Part shown: positions 8,838-18,372 of the stretch, one piece after another
Position numbering within the stretch: the stretch's first letter is position 1
How the letters are laid out: the number at the start of each line of letters is the position of its first letter
DNA from: Polycladospora coralii
Lineage (GTDB): Bacteria; Bacillota; Bacilli; Thermoactinomycetales; Thermoactinomycetaceae
DNA: 64,000 bases
Direction: 5' to 3'
NCBI RefSeq assembly: GCF_014773435.2
Contig: NZ_JACXAG020000009.1
Location: forward strand, 1-64,000
The notes under the pieces: model-generated
Told to the model about the DNA's origin: nothing
Databases searched by the model: none
Seen by the model: the letters and a program-made list of their open reading frames with translations, nothing else
Made by a program: the position numbers and the translations under genes

Positions 8838-10064
8838 ATGAACCCGGTTATTTTCCTTGTCGATATGCAATCGTTTTATGCCAGTATTGAGCAATCCTTA
8901 CGACCTGAGACACAAAACCAACCCCTTGTAGTTGCAGGGGATCCCGAACGTCGTAGCGGTATTATTTTAGCCGCTTGCCCACTCGCCAAAGCATGCGGAG
9001 TTAAGACAGCTCAACCCTTATGGGAAGCACAGCAAGCTTGTCCAAATTTGGTCATTGTTCGACCACGCATGTCTCTATATCTCGATATTTCACTTCAAAT
9101 CACCGCTATTCTAGAAAAATTTAGCGATTTAGTCGAGCCTTACTCCATTGACGAGCAGTTTATTTCCATCCATGGAAGCGAAAAGCTTTTTGGCACGCCA
9201 CTACAAATTGCACAAAAAATCCAGCAAGCGATTACTTCAAAGCTAGGTTTGAACGCCCGAATTGGCATTGGCTCCAATAAAGTACTGAGCAAGATGGCAT
9301 GTGATCACTTTGCCAAAAAAAATAAAACAGGTATTTTTTATCTTCACACACAGGATATCCCAAACCGCTTATGGCCACTCCCGATCGAGTCTTTGTTCGG
9401 TGTAGGGAAGCGAATGGCAAAGCATTTACGCCAGATGGGGATTCGCACAATTGGTGGATTAGCTCAATTTCCACTGGAGCGTTTACAAAGAAGATGGGGT
9501 ATAAACGGCCATGTATTATGGCTAAGCGCCAATGGAATCGACCCTTCTCCTGTTCGCACAAACTCTTTCGACCTGCAAAAAGGGATTGGTCATCATATGA
9601 CACTCCCCCGTGATTATCGAGATGCAGAAGAAATCCAGGTTGTCTTATTAGAGCTATGTGAAGAAGTATGCAGACGAGCACGGACACATCATCAAATGGG
9701 GCAAACGGTTCATGTCGGTTGCCGGGGCATTGATTTCAGTGCGCCTACCGGTTTCCAACGCCAACTCAAAATGACTGAAGCAACCAATCAAACCATGATG
9801 TTGTTTCAGTATGCATGGGCGGTTTTTCAACGCTTTTGGGATCGAGAGCCCATCCGTTCCATTGGTGTGCAAATGAGCCAGTTGGTATCAGATGCACACG
9901 TACAGCTTAACCTCTTCACGGATGAGCGCACACACCGGCTTGGTTATGTCATGGATGAAATTAAACAACGCTATGGCTCATCCGCTATTTTGCGTGCTTC
10001 TTCTCTCTTACAAGCTGGTCAAGCGAGAGAGCGCGCACAGAAAATCGGAGGACATTATCGATGA
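8838..10064 (+). CDS. yqjW: Y-family DNA polymerase (YqjW/UvrX type)
   Basis: The protein has 408 residues. The palm domain has the first catalytic Asp in FLVDMQSFYASIE (D9) and the second pair in YSIDEQF (D105/E106). IGIGSNKVLSKMACDHFAKK and LFGVGKRMAKHLRQMGI (helix-hairpin-helix) are typical of DinB/UmuC-like translesion polymerases. The tail ends in SQLVSDAHVQLNLF, close to a QLxLF beta-clamp-binding motif, followed by a further ~35 residues. It copies damaged DNA during SOS. It overlaps the next gene by 4 nt (ATGA). This order, polymerase then YolD protein, matches yqjW-yqjX of B. subtilis and phage-type uvrX loci. Confidence 0.9.
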   Translation: MNPVIFLVDMQSFYASIEQSLRPETQNQPLVVAGDPERRSGIILAACPLAKACGVKTAQPLWEAQQACPNLVIVRPRMSLYLDISLQITAILEKFSDLVEPYSIDEQFISIHGSEKLFGTPLQIAQKIQQAITSKLGLNARIGIGSNKVLSKMACDHFAKKNKTGIFYLHTQDIPNRLWPLPIESLFGVGKRMAKHLRQMGIRTIGGLAQFPLERLQRRWGINGHVLWLSANGIDPSPVRTNSFDLQKGIGHHMTLPRDYRDAEEIQVVLLELCEEVCRRARTHHQMGQTVHVGCRGIDFSAPTGFQRQLKMTEATNQTMMLFQYAWAVFQRFWDREPIRSIGVQMSQLVSDAHVQLNLFTDERTHRLGYVMDEIKQRYGSSAILRASSLLQAGQARERAQKIGGHYR

Positions 10065-10399
10065 CGCATATCCTAAATCGAAAAAATAAGTTGTGGGAAG
10101 GAAGCCGTATGTTCCTACCCGAACATCGCGCTGCCCTTCAGCAACAACGACAAGCTGCACAAAAATTTACGCCACCCATCCTCAACGAAGATCAATTAGC
10201 AGAAATGAATTGGACACTTTCCGAAGCTTTAGCCGAAGGCTTTCCACTCATCATCTATGATGTGAAGCGCGATCGCTCTAGACAGCAGTCTGGCTTTGTA
10301 CAGCAAATCAACCTCCAACACCGCTGGCTACTTCTCGTAAATGGAGGCACGACAACCAAAGTGGCATTAGATACGATTTATCGGGTAGAGCGAATGTGA
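10061..10399 (+). CDS. YolD-like protein (YqjX type)
   Basis: The protein has 112 residues. It starts in the last codons of the polymerase gene (ATGA overlap), so translation is coupled. The segment NKLWEGSRMFLPEHRAAL is the family's conserved N-terminal motif, and the C-terminal part forms a small beta-rich fold (YolD-like, PF08863). YolD proteins are thought to be partners of Y-family polymerases, similar in role to UmuD, but no biochemical function is firmly set. The 24-bp Zur palindrome 20 nt downstream may also end this transcript. Confidence 0.85.
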   Translation: MTHILNRKNKLWEGSRMFLPEHRAALQQQRQAAQKFTPPILNEDQLAEMNWTLSEALAEGFPLIIYDVKRDRSRQQSGFVQQINLQHRWLLLVNGGTTTKVALDTIYRVERM

Positions 10400-10418
10400 A
10401 GAAGAGAGAAAAACGTCA

Positions 10419-10480
10419 TGAACCCCAATTTGTAAATCGTAATATTTACGATTTACAAATTGGGGTTCACAAGGTATACT
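10419..10480 (+). promoter_or_regulatory. Zur box overlapping the zinc-operon promoter
   Basis: A perfect 24-bp inverted repeat with a 3-nt centre (10419-10442 and 10446-10469) contains AAATCGTAA-TAT-TTACGATTT. This is the Bacillus Zur box (AAATCGTAATNATTACGATTT) with one centre change. The -35 TTTACA (10452-10457) lies in its right arm, followed by a 17-nt spacer and TATACT (10475-10480). Zn-loaded Zur bound here would block the promoter. Confidence 0.85.
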
Positions 10481-10512
10481 TAGATCGTTAGTTAAAAAGG
10501 AGGGGTATTAAA

Positions 10513-11406
10513 GTGAATCAGAATCGCTTTTTCACTGTCGCAATCACTGTCATATTTTTATTGTCCATCGTAGGTTGCATGAAAACCGAACAATCGAATA
10601 ACAATAAGATACAGGTGTATAGTAGCATTTATCCACTTCAGTTCTTTGCTGAGCGTATCGGTTCTCATCAAGTAAATGTACATACGATTGTTCCACCCGG
10701 TGTAGAACCTCATGATTTTGAATTGACCATTAAAAATATTACTAATTTAAATGAGGCTGATATTTTACTTTACAATGGCGGAGGTTTAGAACCTTGGCTC
10801 GAAAAGAACCTTCGATCACTAAAAGATGACGTTCGTGTTGTAAACACAAGTGAAAGTATAACCGATTACACAGATTTAAATGATCCGCATGTTTGGCTTA
10901 ATCCTCTATTTGCTAAACAACAAGCAGCAGCCATAAAAGATGCTTTTATTGTGCGCGATCCCGCTCATAAGTCGCTCTATATCGAAAACTTCGAAAAGTT
11001 GAGTAAAGAATTGGATCAATTAGATCAGGAATATCAATTGATGACGGAAAAAGCGAGTCAAAAATCATTTCTCGTTTCTCATGATGCTTTCGGTCATTTA
11101 GCTGATCGCTATCAATTGAAGCAAATTCCGATTTCAGGTTTATCACCTTCAGATGAGCCAAGCCCACAGGCTTTAAAATCGATTATGGAGCAGAGTCGTA
11201 ATGAAAAGGTAAAGGTGATTTATTTTGAAACATTGGTAAATGGAAAGTTTGCAGAAGTGGTTCAAAAAGAATTAGGATTATCAGCACTGGTGCTTAACCC
11301 ATTAGAAGGTCTAACCGATTCAGAAATTTCCAATGGTGATGACTACTTCACGATTATGCGTAAGAATAAAGCGCAATTGGCACAAGGGCTAGGTGTAAAA
11401 CCATGA
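10513..11406 (+). CDS. znuA: Zinc-binding lipoprotein (ZnuA/AdcA-like, TroA superfamily)
   Basis: The protein has 297 residues from a GTG start with AAGGAGG about 9 nt before it. The lipoprotein signal ends in LSIVGC (Cys22). Metal-binding His residues of the cluster A-I family are seen at H67 (VEPHDFEL), H126 (DPHVWLNP) and H190 in VSHDAFGHLADRY. It has no His-rich loop. It captures zinc outside the membrane. Unusually, no ABC permease or ATPase follows. Instead a YcgR/YraQ-type permease and a TIGR03943 protein do. The Zur box upstream supports zinc, not manganese. Confidence 0.85.
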   Translation: MNQNRFFTVAITVIFLLSIVGCMKTEQSNNNKIQVYSSIYPLQFFAERIGSHQVNVHTIVPPGVEPHDFELTIKNITNLNEADILLYNGGGLEPWLEKNLRSLKDDVRVVNTSESITDYTDLNDPHVWLNPLFAKQQAAAIKDAFIVRDPAHKSLYIENFEKLSKELDQLDQEYQLMTEKASQKSFLVSHDAFGHLADRYQLKQIPISGLSPSDEPSPQALKSIMEQSRNEKVKVIYFETLVNGKFAEVVQKELGLSALVLNPLEGLTDSEISNGDDYFTIMRKNKAQLAQGLGVKP

Positions 11407-11440
11407 AGGTTACATCTATATAGAGAGGATTTTAAAAATT

Positions 11441-12478
11441 ATGATAAAAATAATGAAGACTTATGCTATAGAAAGCATAAGTCTAGTCATTTTAATCTAT
11501 TTGCTAGTATCGTTATCAATTGAATATACTTTTTTAGACCCTATCTTAAGTTGGATGATTAACTTAAATTTAGGCAATCTATTTTCATTGGGAAACTTAT
11601 CTACGATATTCCTTAGTATCTTTATTGAAGGATTGCCGTTTATTTTGCTGGGCGTCCTCATATCCAGTTTTATTCAAGTTTACATAAAAGAAGAAACAGT
11701 ATGGAAATGGCTCCCTAAAAACCCTTTTATCTCGATTCCGCTGTCTACTCTATTGGGATTGTTTTTGCCCATTTGTGAATGCGGAATTGTCCCAGTAGCC
11801 AAGAAGCTCATTCAAAAAGGATTTCCTGTATATTCTGCTTTTACCTTTCTGTTAGCTGCACCCATTATTAACCCCGTCACAATCGCTTCTACTTACATCG
11901 CATTTGGTGAAAGTGTTGAAATGGTGTTTTTACGGTCATCGATAGGGGCAGGTATTGCCATGGCAATGGGAATTATTTTTTTATGGCTTTATCACGACAA
12001 TAAAGTTCTTAGAGTAAGCAAAGTAATCCCTCAAACAGATCATTGCACAGAACATCAAGGAAATTGTTCGCCCCCCCAAAGTAAAGGAAGATTACATCAC
12101 GCCTTAGAGCATTCTATTTTCGAAATGTTCAATATGGGTAAGTATTTTGTTTTAGGTGCTTTGATTGCAGCTACATTTCAAACCTATATCGGTGTATCTG
12201 TCATTAAACAATATGCGGAGTATAGTGGTTTAGCGATCATTATCATGATGGGACTCGCTTTTGGGTTATCAATATGTTCCTCTGCTGATGCTTTTATTGC
12301 AGCTTCATTTCGATCCGTATTAGGTACAGCACCTATTCTGGCATTTCTAGTATATGGCCCAATGATGGATATGAAGAACATACTGATGATGTTTGATAGT
12401 TTCAAAAAATCAGTAGTTTTAACTTTCTTCATAGGTACCACCCTACTCACAGCACTCTCTATTTTTATACTACTTTAG
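11441..12478 (+). CDS. ycgR: YcgR/YraQ-family (DUF318) permease
   Basis: The protein has 345 residues, is highly hydrophobic and has about eight transmembrane segments. The signature LPICECGIVPVAKKLIQKGFPVYSAFTFLLAAPIINP contains the Cys-Glu-Cys typical of COG0701 permeases, and the second repeat has GLSICSSADAFIAAS. A Cys/His-rich loop (residues about 196-215) sits between the halves and could bind metal. It is the second gene of the Zur-box operon, 34 nt after the znuA-like gene and 13 nt before its TIGR03943 partner. A zinc-related transport role is inferred from this context, and the transport direction is unknown. Confidence 0.8.
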   Translation: MIKIMKTYAIESISLVILIYLLVSLSIEYTFLDPILSWMINLNLGNLFSLGNLSTIFLSIFIEGLPFILLGVLISSFIQVYIKEETVWKWLPKNPFISIPLSTLLGLFLPICECGIVPVAKKLIQKGFPVYSAFTFLLAAPIINPVTIASTYIAFGESVEMVFLRSSIGAGIAMAMGIIFLWLYHDNKVLRVSKVIPQTDHCTEHQGNCSPPQSKGRLHHALEHSIFEMFNMGKYFVLGALIAATFQTYIGVSVIKQYAEYSGLAIIIMMGLAFGLSICSSADAFIAASFRSVLGTAPILAFLVYGPMMDMKNILMMFDSFKKSVVLTFFIGTTLLTALSIFILL

Positions 12479-12491
12479 GAGGAAAAGTGTA

Positions 12492-13307
12492 ATGGCTTCC
12501 ATTGCTCGGTTACTCATATGCTTAGGGTTATCCACTCTATTTATTCAACTGATTGTGTCAGATGAACTATCACTCTTTATTAATCCTAAGTATAACTGGC
12601 TCATTTTTTGTTGTGTTTTAATATTAATCATTCTATCCATTGTTCAATTATACACTTTAAAGAAACCAGATATTCACTTCATCGGAAAATGGGGTTATGT
12701 AATGATGACCCTCCCGCTAGTCATGGTCATTATTTTTCCACCACAAGCTTTAGATCCCAGTATGGCTTCCAAAAAAGGGACCTTTTATTTGCCACAAGGC
12801 AATCAACAAAAAAACACCGATTCTGTAAATGATAATTATCCTGTAGACCAGGAAGTGGACACGCAAATTAACGAGGCTACAACAGATAGTTCCAACGACG
12901 ATTTTACCAACCCCTATCAGAAAATTAAAGAAGAAATGTTAAAGAAGGATCTCATTCAATTTACTGAAGAAAATTATGCTGATTATTATAATGCCCTTAG
13001 CTTCTATCCTACTGAATTTGTCGGTAAAAAAATTAAGATCTTGGGGTTTGTTTACCATGATCAAACACTAAAAAAAGATGAGTTCGTTATCGGTAGGTTT
13101 ACAGTAACCTGTTGTACTGCAGACGCAATGGTGATTGGAGTTGTTGTAAAAGATCCTCATGCTATTCAATTAAAGAATAAAAAATGGATCGAAGTGACTG
13201 GCACGCTTACTACAACCAAGCAGGAAGGTTATGATATGCCTGCCATACAACTTACAAGCAGTGAAGACACAACCGAACCAAAAGATCCATACATATATTT
13301 CTATTGA
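12492..13307 (+). CDS. ycgQ: TIGR03943-family putative permease subunit (YcgQ-like)
   Basis: The protein has 271 residues. Three N-terminal transmembrane segments (about 5-25, 35-55, 65-82) are followed by an acidic linker and a C-terminal domain. That domain has KKIKILGFVYHD, FVIGRFTVTCCTADAMVIGVVV and WIEVTGTL motifs, as in DUF1980/TIGR03943. GGAGG lies 8 nt before the ATG. In Bacillales it is almost always paired with a YcgR-type permease, as here. The conserved CCTADA pair of cysteines could coordinate metal. It is the third gene of the Zur-box operon. Confidence 0.85.
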   Translation: MASIARLLICLGLSTLFIQLIVSDELSLFINPKYNWLIFCCVLILIILSIVQLYTLKKPDIHFIGKWGYVMMTLPLVMVIIFPPQALDPSMASKKGTFYLPQGNQQKNTDSVNDNYPVDQEVDTQINEATTDSSNDDFTNPYQKIKEEMLKKDLIQFTEENYADYYNALSFYPTEFVGKKIKILGFVYHDQTLKKDEFVIGRFTVTCCTADAMVIGVVVKDPHAIQLKNKKWIEVTGTLTTTKQEGYDMPAIQLTSSEDTTEPKDPYIYFY

Positions 13308-13332
13308 TCCTGGATACAACATACGCAACTGG

Positions 13333-13355
13333 AAGAAGAGGATCATCCTCTTCTT
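13333..13355. terminator. Bidirectional hairpin between convergent genes
   Basis: AAGAAGAGGAT and ATCCTCTTCTT form a near-perfect inverted repeat between the ycgQ-like gene and the VWA lipoprotein gene. Confidence 0.65.
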
Positions 13356-13358
13356 CTC

Positions 13359-14669
13359 TTAATTCCCATCTATTTCTTTGTCCAAATCGTCTTGCTTCTG
13401 CTGTTCGGTCTCTCGAATTTGTTTGATTTTTTCTTTTTCTTCCTTACTTATTGCTTCTTCGATTTGGTTGTCTCGATCGATGAAATAGTTCTTAAGCTTT
13501 TTCTTCCGATCTGCGATCTTTCCATACACGCCCGTATCATCTTTCATAATTCCTGCTTCACGTAGAAACTGAGCTGCTTTTTTCAGGTGGGTATATTCCG
13601 CCTCTACCAAGCCGATCGCTTCCTCTTGAATCAGCTCATGTAAACCCAACTCGTTGTTTGTGTCTTGTTGGTCAACGCTTTTTTCACTCTTTTTCCGCCA
13701 CTCCAACCATTCTTTTTTCAAGCGAATATACTCATCGGCAAAATATTTTTTAAGGTCTGCTTCACTGTTGGCTTCGATATACTCGCCACCGCCAGATGCT
13801 GCTACTTCGCGTAGTTCTGCTTGGCCGGCATCATCTACATTGAATCCAATAATATTGACCACTGCTTCAATATTAGATTCGTGTAGCGCTTTCGCCATCG
13901 CTACTGGATCACCATCACAAGTCTCTTCTCCATCACTCACAATGTAAACGACATTTTTACTCTCACCACCTACAAAGTCCGCTTGAGCAGACTCAATCGC
14001 AGCTGCAAGTGGTGTAAATCCAGTCGGCTGAACCGGTGCTAACGCTTGCTTAAACGCATCTTGCTGTAAAACTTCCATTCCATAGATTAATTCATTACTT
14101 TTACAAGACGCTTCTTTTTGACTTTCTTGGTTACCTCCTTTATGACCATATACACGTAATCCAACTTGTGTTTCTTTAGGAAGAGAAGCTACGAACTTTT
14201 CTATCGACTCTTTCGCCCATTCCATTTTGGTCTTTCCGTTTAACTTTTTCCGCATACTGCCACTCGCATCCAGTAAAATCTCCACTTTAAGCGATTGCGC
14301 ACTTACAGCTGTTGCTTGCGGCGCTTCTACACCACCCGGTTTCGACGTATTCACTTGAATTTTGGGATCAAAAGCGTCAATTTTTTTCTCAACCGGTCCA
14401 TAATCTTCCGCTAATAATGGAATTAGTTTGGCATATGCTTCCTCTGTCGATAAGTCTTTCGGCAATTGCTTCAATGCCTGCTCCACTTTCTCCTTATCAT
14501 ACTGATCACCCGCAAATTGCCCTGGCCCTTCTTGTAGCATCCCTTTCGCATCTTTACCAATAACGATTTCTTTAGTCCCACCATCATTTGTGGCATCACT
14601 GCCTAATAAAACGCTACATCCTGTAAGCATTGTGATTGCCACTGCTATGGCGATTCCTCTCTGCCACAC
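13359..14669 (-). CDS. VWA-domain lipoprotein (YwmC/YwmD-like)
   Basis: The lipoprotein signal ends at LTGC. The von Willebrand A domain runs from about residue 120 to 310, with an intact MIDAS: DASGSM, T in GFTPLAAAI, and SDGEETCDGD. A charged coiled-coil C-terminal region (about 320-436) is rich in K/E. I place the start at GTG 14669, because AAAGGGGTGATC, a long match to the anti-16S sequence, precedes it. The GTG at 14681 would lie inside that ribosome site. It would sit on the outer membrane face as a metal-dependent adhesion or assembly module. The partner is unknown. Confidence 0.8.
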   Translation of the reverse strand: MWQRGIAIAVAITMLTGCSVLLGSDATNDGGTKEIVIGKDAKGMLQEGPGQFAGDQYDKEKVEQALKQLPKDLSTEEAYAKLIPLLAEDYGPVEKKIDAFDPKIQVNTSKPGGVEAPQATAVSAQSLKVEILLDASGSMRKKLNGKTKMEWAKESIEKFVASLPKETQVGLRVYGHKGGNQESQKEASCKSNELIYGMEVLQQDAFKQALAPVQPTGFTPLAAAIESAQADFVGGESKNVVYIVSDGEETCDGDPVAMAKALHESNIEAVVNIIGFNVDDAGQAELREVAASGGGEYIEANSEADLKKYFADEYIRLKKEWLEWRKKSEKSVDQQDTNNELGLHELIQEEAIGLVEAEYTHLKKAAQFLREAGIMKDDTGVYGKIADRKKKLKNYFIDRDNQIEEAISKEEKEKIKQIRETEQQKQDDLDKEIDGN

Positions 14670-14954
14670 GAAGCCGATCACCCCTTTATATATAAATTTA
14701 TAAGAATATCTACCCCTTATTATAAATGTAAGAATTATTTATACTAGCCTTTTATATAACAAATCTATCATTTATATAGAATTATGATTATCCTCTTGCT
14801 ATAATATAGAAAATATGGCGGTGTGTAAAATTAAACAAATTAGTAATCATAAATTTTATTTTGTTAACAATTCAGTTGTTTGATGTACTATGAATAAGTG
14901 TTTCTATTTTTTACATACCGCTTATTATGACACACCGATAATGGAGGTTCATAC

Positions 14955-15581
14955 ATGTTAAACACTTTAAGGGCATCAACCCTTGTTTTGCTGCTTAGCC
15001 TTATCGTAAGTGGCTGTAGTTTCGCACCAGACCTAAGTGCCAAAAAAGAGAAAGACGCAACATCTGCTAGTGAGGGCACAGAAGCAGCGAATAGCGAAGA
15101 GATTGAAGGTGCACAAGAGGCCACGGAGTATAAAGAGCAGCCGAAGTTTGCTAAATTAAATATTACATCAGCAGAGAACAGGGGATACTCTGATAAAGCT
15201 CATAAAATCCCACGAGCAATGGGAGGCGGATTATGGTACTATACCGAGAGTAGCAAACCCGGTTATTTAGAGCATTATCAAACAGAAGAACATCATCAAA
15301 AAGAATGGCTTGGGGACGTTGTTCATATTCAGATTTCGGACAAAGAGTATTATGGATATAAAGCAACTCCCTTAGCTATTGAAATCATAAATGAAAAAAA
15401 CGCACGTATCGTTCTTTCACTCCAAAAAAATGCAGGAGATTGTGGTTCGTGGAGTACTGATCCTTGCGAAGCTAGCAAAAAAGAGCCCGCCCGCGTCTTT
15501 ATCGCAGTTGAAAAAGATAAACTTAAAGGCAAAAAATTTATCATTGAGACGGATACCGGTGAAAAATTGAGCACGAACTAA
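14955..15581 (+). CDS. Lipoprotein of unknown function
   Basis: The protein has 208 residues. The lipoprotein signal ends LIVSGC (Cys21), followed by a Ser/Glu-rich linker to about residue 65. A compact domain follows with two cysteines (GDCGSWSTDPCE) that may form a disulfide. GGAGG precedes the ATG. A strong terminator ends the gene, so it is monocistronic. I do not recognise a family. The location, envelope-anchored outside the membrane, is well supported. Confidence 0.75.
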   Translation: MLNTLRASTLVLLLSLIVSGCSFAPDLSAKKEKDATSASEGTEAANSEEIEGAQEATEYKEQPKFAKLNITSAENRGYSDKAHKIPRAMGGGLWYYTESSKPGYLEHYQTEEHHQKEWLGDVVHIQISDKEYYGYKATPLAIEIINEKNARIVLSLQKNAGDCGSWSTDPCEASKKEPARVFIAVEKDKLKGKKFIIETDTGEKLSTN

Positions 15582-15600
15582 ATATCAATCATTTCAGTAC

Positions 15601-15637
15601 AAAAAAGGGAAACCGTATTCGTCGGTTTCCCTTTTTT
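15601..15637. terminator. Bidirectional intrinsic terminator
   Basis: AAAAAAGGGAAACCG (15601-15615) pairs with CGGTTTCCCTTTTTT (15623-15637) over 15 bp, with T-runs both ways. It serves the lipoprotein gene and copA. Confidence 0.9.
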
Positions 15638-15643
15638 CATCCG

Positions 15644-18061
15644 CTATGATCCCACCTTGACCCGCTGTAAACGCAGGGCATTTAGCACGACAGAGACGGA
15701 GCTAAACGCCATCGCTGCACCGGCAAGCCACGGGGCGAGGAAGCCAAGGGCAGCGATCGGGATGCCGGTGACATTATAAGCAAGTGCCCAAAACAGATTT
15801 TGTTTGATATTACGCATGGTTTTGCGACTCATGTGTATCGCATCGGCTATACTGTTTAAATCCCCACGTATTAAGGTGATATCTGCCGCTTCGATGGCGA
15901 CATCTGTTCCTGTACCGATTGCCATACCAATATCAGCGGTGGCGAGGGCGGGTGCATCATTGATTCCATCGCCTACCATAGCCACTTTTTTGCCCATCTG
16001 TTGTAGTTTTTTTACTTCATTCGCTTTATCTTCAGGGAGTACTTCTGCCAGTACTTGATCAACACCGACTGTTTTGCCGATCGCTGTGGCGGTACGCTGG
16101 TTATCACCTGTCAGCATGATTACTTCCATACCGAGCTCTTTTAAGCGATAGATGGCATTTTTAGAGGTTTCTTTTATTGTATCGGCTACTGCGATCATGC
16201 CAGCCAATTGCTGATCAATCGCTACTAACATAACCGTTTTTCCGGCTACTTCTAACTCCTCCATGTTTAAAGTGACAGATCGCATATCCACTTGAAATTT
16301 CGCCATGAACTTGCGCGTTCCAATGAAAATTTCTTTCCCCTCTACTACACTGCGTACTCCGTAACCAGGAATCGCTTCAAATGTTTCTGTAGCAGTGAGT
16401 GTGATCCCTTTTGCTTCTACACCTTTTACAATCGCCTCAGCTAATGGATGCTCTGAATTTTTCTCTACACTCCCCACTAACGTTAAGAATTGGCTTTTTT
16501 CCATAGCATTGAAAACTCGAACATCGGTTAATTCTGGTTTTCCTTTCGTAACGGTTCCGGTTTTATCCAAAACAACCGTATCGATTTGTTGGGTCGTTTC
16601 CAGATGCTCCCCACCTTTAAATAAGATGCCCCATTCTGCAGCTCGTCCAGAACCTGCCATAATGGAAGTTGGGGTAGCGAGCCCTAGGGCACACGGACAC
16701 GCGATAACTAACACCGCAATCGCATTTTCTAGTGCTTCTCCTATCTCACCCGGTTCGAAAACGAAAAACCATAATAAAAAAGTAATAATTGAAATCCCAA
16801 CCACGATTGGAACAAATACCCCGGATATTTGATCTGCAATACGCTGAATCGGTGCTTTGGAGCCTTGTGCTTGTTCAACTACTTGAATGATTTGCGATAG
16901 CGCTGTCTCTTTTCCTACTTTGGTGGCCTGGATGATGAGGCGACCATTCTTGTTGAGAGTAGCCCCAATCACTTCCTCGCCTTCACCTTTATCTACGGGA
17001 ATACTTTCACCTGTCAACATTGATTCATCCACCGCAGATATCCCTTCTACAACCTTACCGTCTACAGGAATTTTCTCTCCCGGTTTCACGATTAGTTTGT
17101 CGCCAACGATCACTTCAGCGATAGGTACATCAATCTCTTTTCCTTCCCGTATAACCCTTGCTGTTTTCGCTTGAAGGCCGATTAACTTTTTGATGGCTTC
17201 AGATGAACGCCCCTTCGCCCGTGCCTCAAATTGCTTTCCGAGAATGATTAATGTAATTAAAACCGCACTGGTTTCGTAGTATAATGGAACACCATGATCA
17301 CTGCCGTGGTTGATCGTCGTAATCGTTAAGTAGAAGCTATAAAAGTAAGCAGCAGAGGTTCCCAGTGCCACCAACACATCCATATTGGCACTTTTGTTCC
17401 GCAAAGCTTTGTAAGCACCCACATAAAAATGACGCCCGATCACAAACTGTACGGGTGTAGCCAATACAAGTTGAAACCATGGATTTAAGAATATATCCGG
17501 TACCCAGATGAACGCAGTGAATGAAAAATGACTGACCATTGCCCATAGGAGCGGGAAAGATAAAATCGCAGAAATCACAAATTTACGCGTCTGTTTTTCA
17601 ATCTCTGTTTGACGAACATCTGTTTTTTCCTCACGATCTGTTTTCACCTTTGCATGATAACCTAATGCTTCTACTCGTTTGATTAGGTCATCTGAATTGA
17701 TTTCACTTGGGGTAAATACGACCTGTGCGGTTTCTAAAGTGAAATTAACAGTCGCTTTTGTTACACCTTCGAGTTGATTTAATCCTTTTTCAATCCGATT
17801 GGCACATGCCGAACAGGTCATCCCTTCAATTTGTAAGTTAACAACTTCTTTAACTGTCGCATATCCAAGCGCTTCGATCTTTTCTTCTAATTGCCTTAGA
17901 CTCACCTGATCGGCATCATATTTAATCTGCGCAGACTCAAGTGAGAAGTTGACACCCACTTCCACTACCCCATCCAATTTTGCTAAACCTTTCTCAATGC
18001 GAGTGGCACATGCGGCACAGCTCATCCCCATGATCTGTAGCTTTATTTGTTGCGTTGGCAT
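15644..18061 (-). CDS. copA: Copper-exporting P1B-type ATPase CopA
   Basis: The protein has 805 residues. Two N-terminal heavy-metal-associated domains carry GMSCAAC (C15/C18) and GMTCSAC (C83/C86). Eight transmembrane helices follow, with the CPC metal site in [12 protein letters not shown] near residue 455. The phosphorylation site DKTGTVTKG is near residue 497, with HP in the SEHPLAEAI loop and [10 protein letters not shown] before the last helices. It exports Cu(I) using ATP. AAAGGTGATATAG precedes the ATG. It follows copZ on the same strand but has its own CsoR-type operator 18 nt upstream of the ATG. Confidence 0.97.
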   Translation of the reverse strand: MPTQQIKLQIMGMSCAACATRIEKGLAKLDGVVEVGVNFSLESAQIKYDADQVSLRQLEEKIEALGYATVKEVVNLQIEGMTCSACANRIEKGLNQLEGVTKATVNFTLETAQVVFTPSEINSDDLIKRVEALGYHAKVKTDREEKTDVRQTEIEKQTRKFVISAILSFPLLWAMVSHFSFTAFIWVPDIFLNPWFQLVLATPVQFVIGRHFYVGAYKALRNKSANMDVLVALGTSAAYFYSFYLTITTINHGSDHGVPLYYETSAVLITLIILGKQFEARAKGRSSEAIKKLIGLQAKTARVIREGKEIDVPIAEVIVGDKLIVKPGEKIPVDGKVVEGISAVDESMLTGESIPVDKGEGEEVIGATLNKNGRLIIQATKVGKETALSQIIQVVEQAQGSKAPIQRIADQISGVFVPIVVGISIITFLLWFFVFEPGEIGEALENAIAVLVIACPCALGLATPTSIMAGSGRAAEWGILFKGGEHLETTQQIDTVVLDKTGTVTKGKPELTDVRVFNAMEKSQFLTLVGSVEKNSEHPLAEAIVKGVEAKGITLTATETFEAIPGYGVRSVVEGKEIFIGTRKFMAKFQVDMRSVTLNMEELEVAGKTVMLVAIDQQLAGMIAVADTIKETSKNAIYRLKELGMEVIMLTGDNQRTATAIGKTVGVDQVLAEVLPEDKANEVKKLQQMGKKVAMVGDGINDAPALATADIGMAIGTGTDVAIEAADITLIRGDLNSIADAIHMSRKTMRNIKQNLFWALAYNVTGIPIAALGFLAPWLAGAAMAFSSVSVVLNALRLQRVKVGS

Positions 18062-18078
18062 CTATATCACCTTTCTTT

Positions 18079-18095
18079 ATACCCATATGGGGTAT
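18079..18095 (-). promoter_or_regulatory. CsoR operator before copA
   Basis: ATACCCATATGGGGTAT is a near-perfect palindrome of the TACCC/GGGTA type bound by CsoR. It lies 18 nt upstream of the copA ATG and next to a TATAAA. It suggests separate copper-induced transcription of copA. Confidence 0.75.
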
Positions 18096-18114
18096 ATTCC
18101 ATTTAAAAAAATGC

Positions 18115-18368
18115 ACCCTAATTAGGATTTGCGAACGAGCATCTCTCCCATGAAAGTGAGCGTTGCTCGGTACCCCCTGCTTTTTGGGGGTGCTTAGAGC
18201 AACAAGCTTTTCTATACTAAGTCCCATAGTGCGAAAACACTAAAAAAATGAATCCTATTGGGTCGGTTGGAAGAAACAGTCCGACCGTAAAATGATTCCT
18301 GTGTAGCGAATGGACACTTCGTAGATGGATGGAGGAAGCTCAATCACTTTTAGTGGTGCGCAGTTCAC
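18115..18368 (+). ncRNA. Structured insert between copZ and copA, IS605-like right end (omegaRNA/PATE relic)
   Basis: This stretch codes for nothing but is dense in stems: GTTGCTC/GAGCAAC enclosing ACCCCC/GGGGGT (18162-18203), and GAATC/GATTC enclosing GGTCGG/CCGACC (18250-18298). Near the right edge, GAAGCTC, a short hairpin (CACT/AGTG) and AGTTCAC ending at 18368 mirror the TnpB right end seen at 110-142. I read it as a non-autonomous IS200/IS605-derived element or orphan omegaRNA on the plus strand, antisense to the cop operon. It lies between copZ and copA. Confidence 0.5.
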
Positions 18369-18372
18369 AAAT

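Noticed and set aside
9232-9687. 151-codon minus-strand frame within the Y-family polymerase gene
   Set aside because: It is fully antisense to a clear polymerase gene, with no ribosome site and no family features.
10419-10469. 24-bp palindrome read only as a terminator of the polymerase/YolD operon
   Set aside because: There is no T-run, and the core matches a Zur box overlapping a -35. It may still also stop the upstream transcript.
16395-16832. 145-codon plus-strand frame over copA
   Set aside because: A shadow of copA, with composition typical of antisense frames and no start signals.
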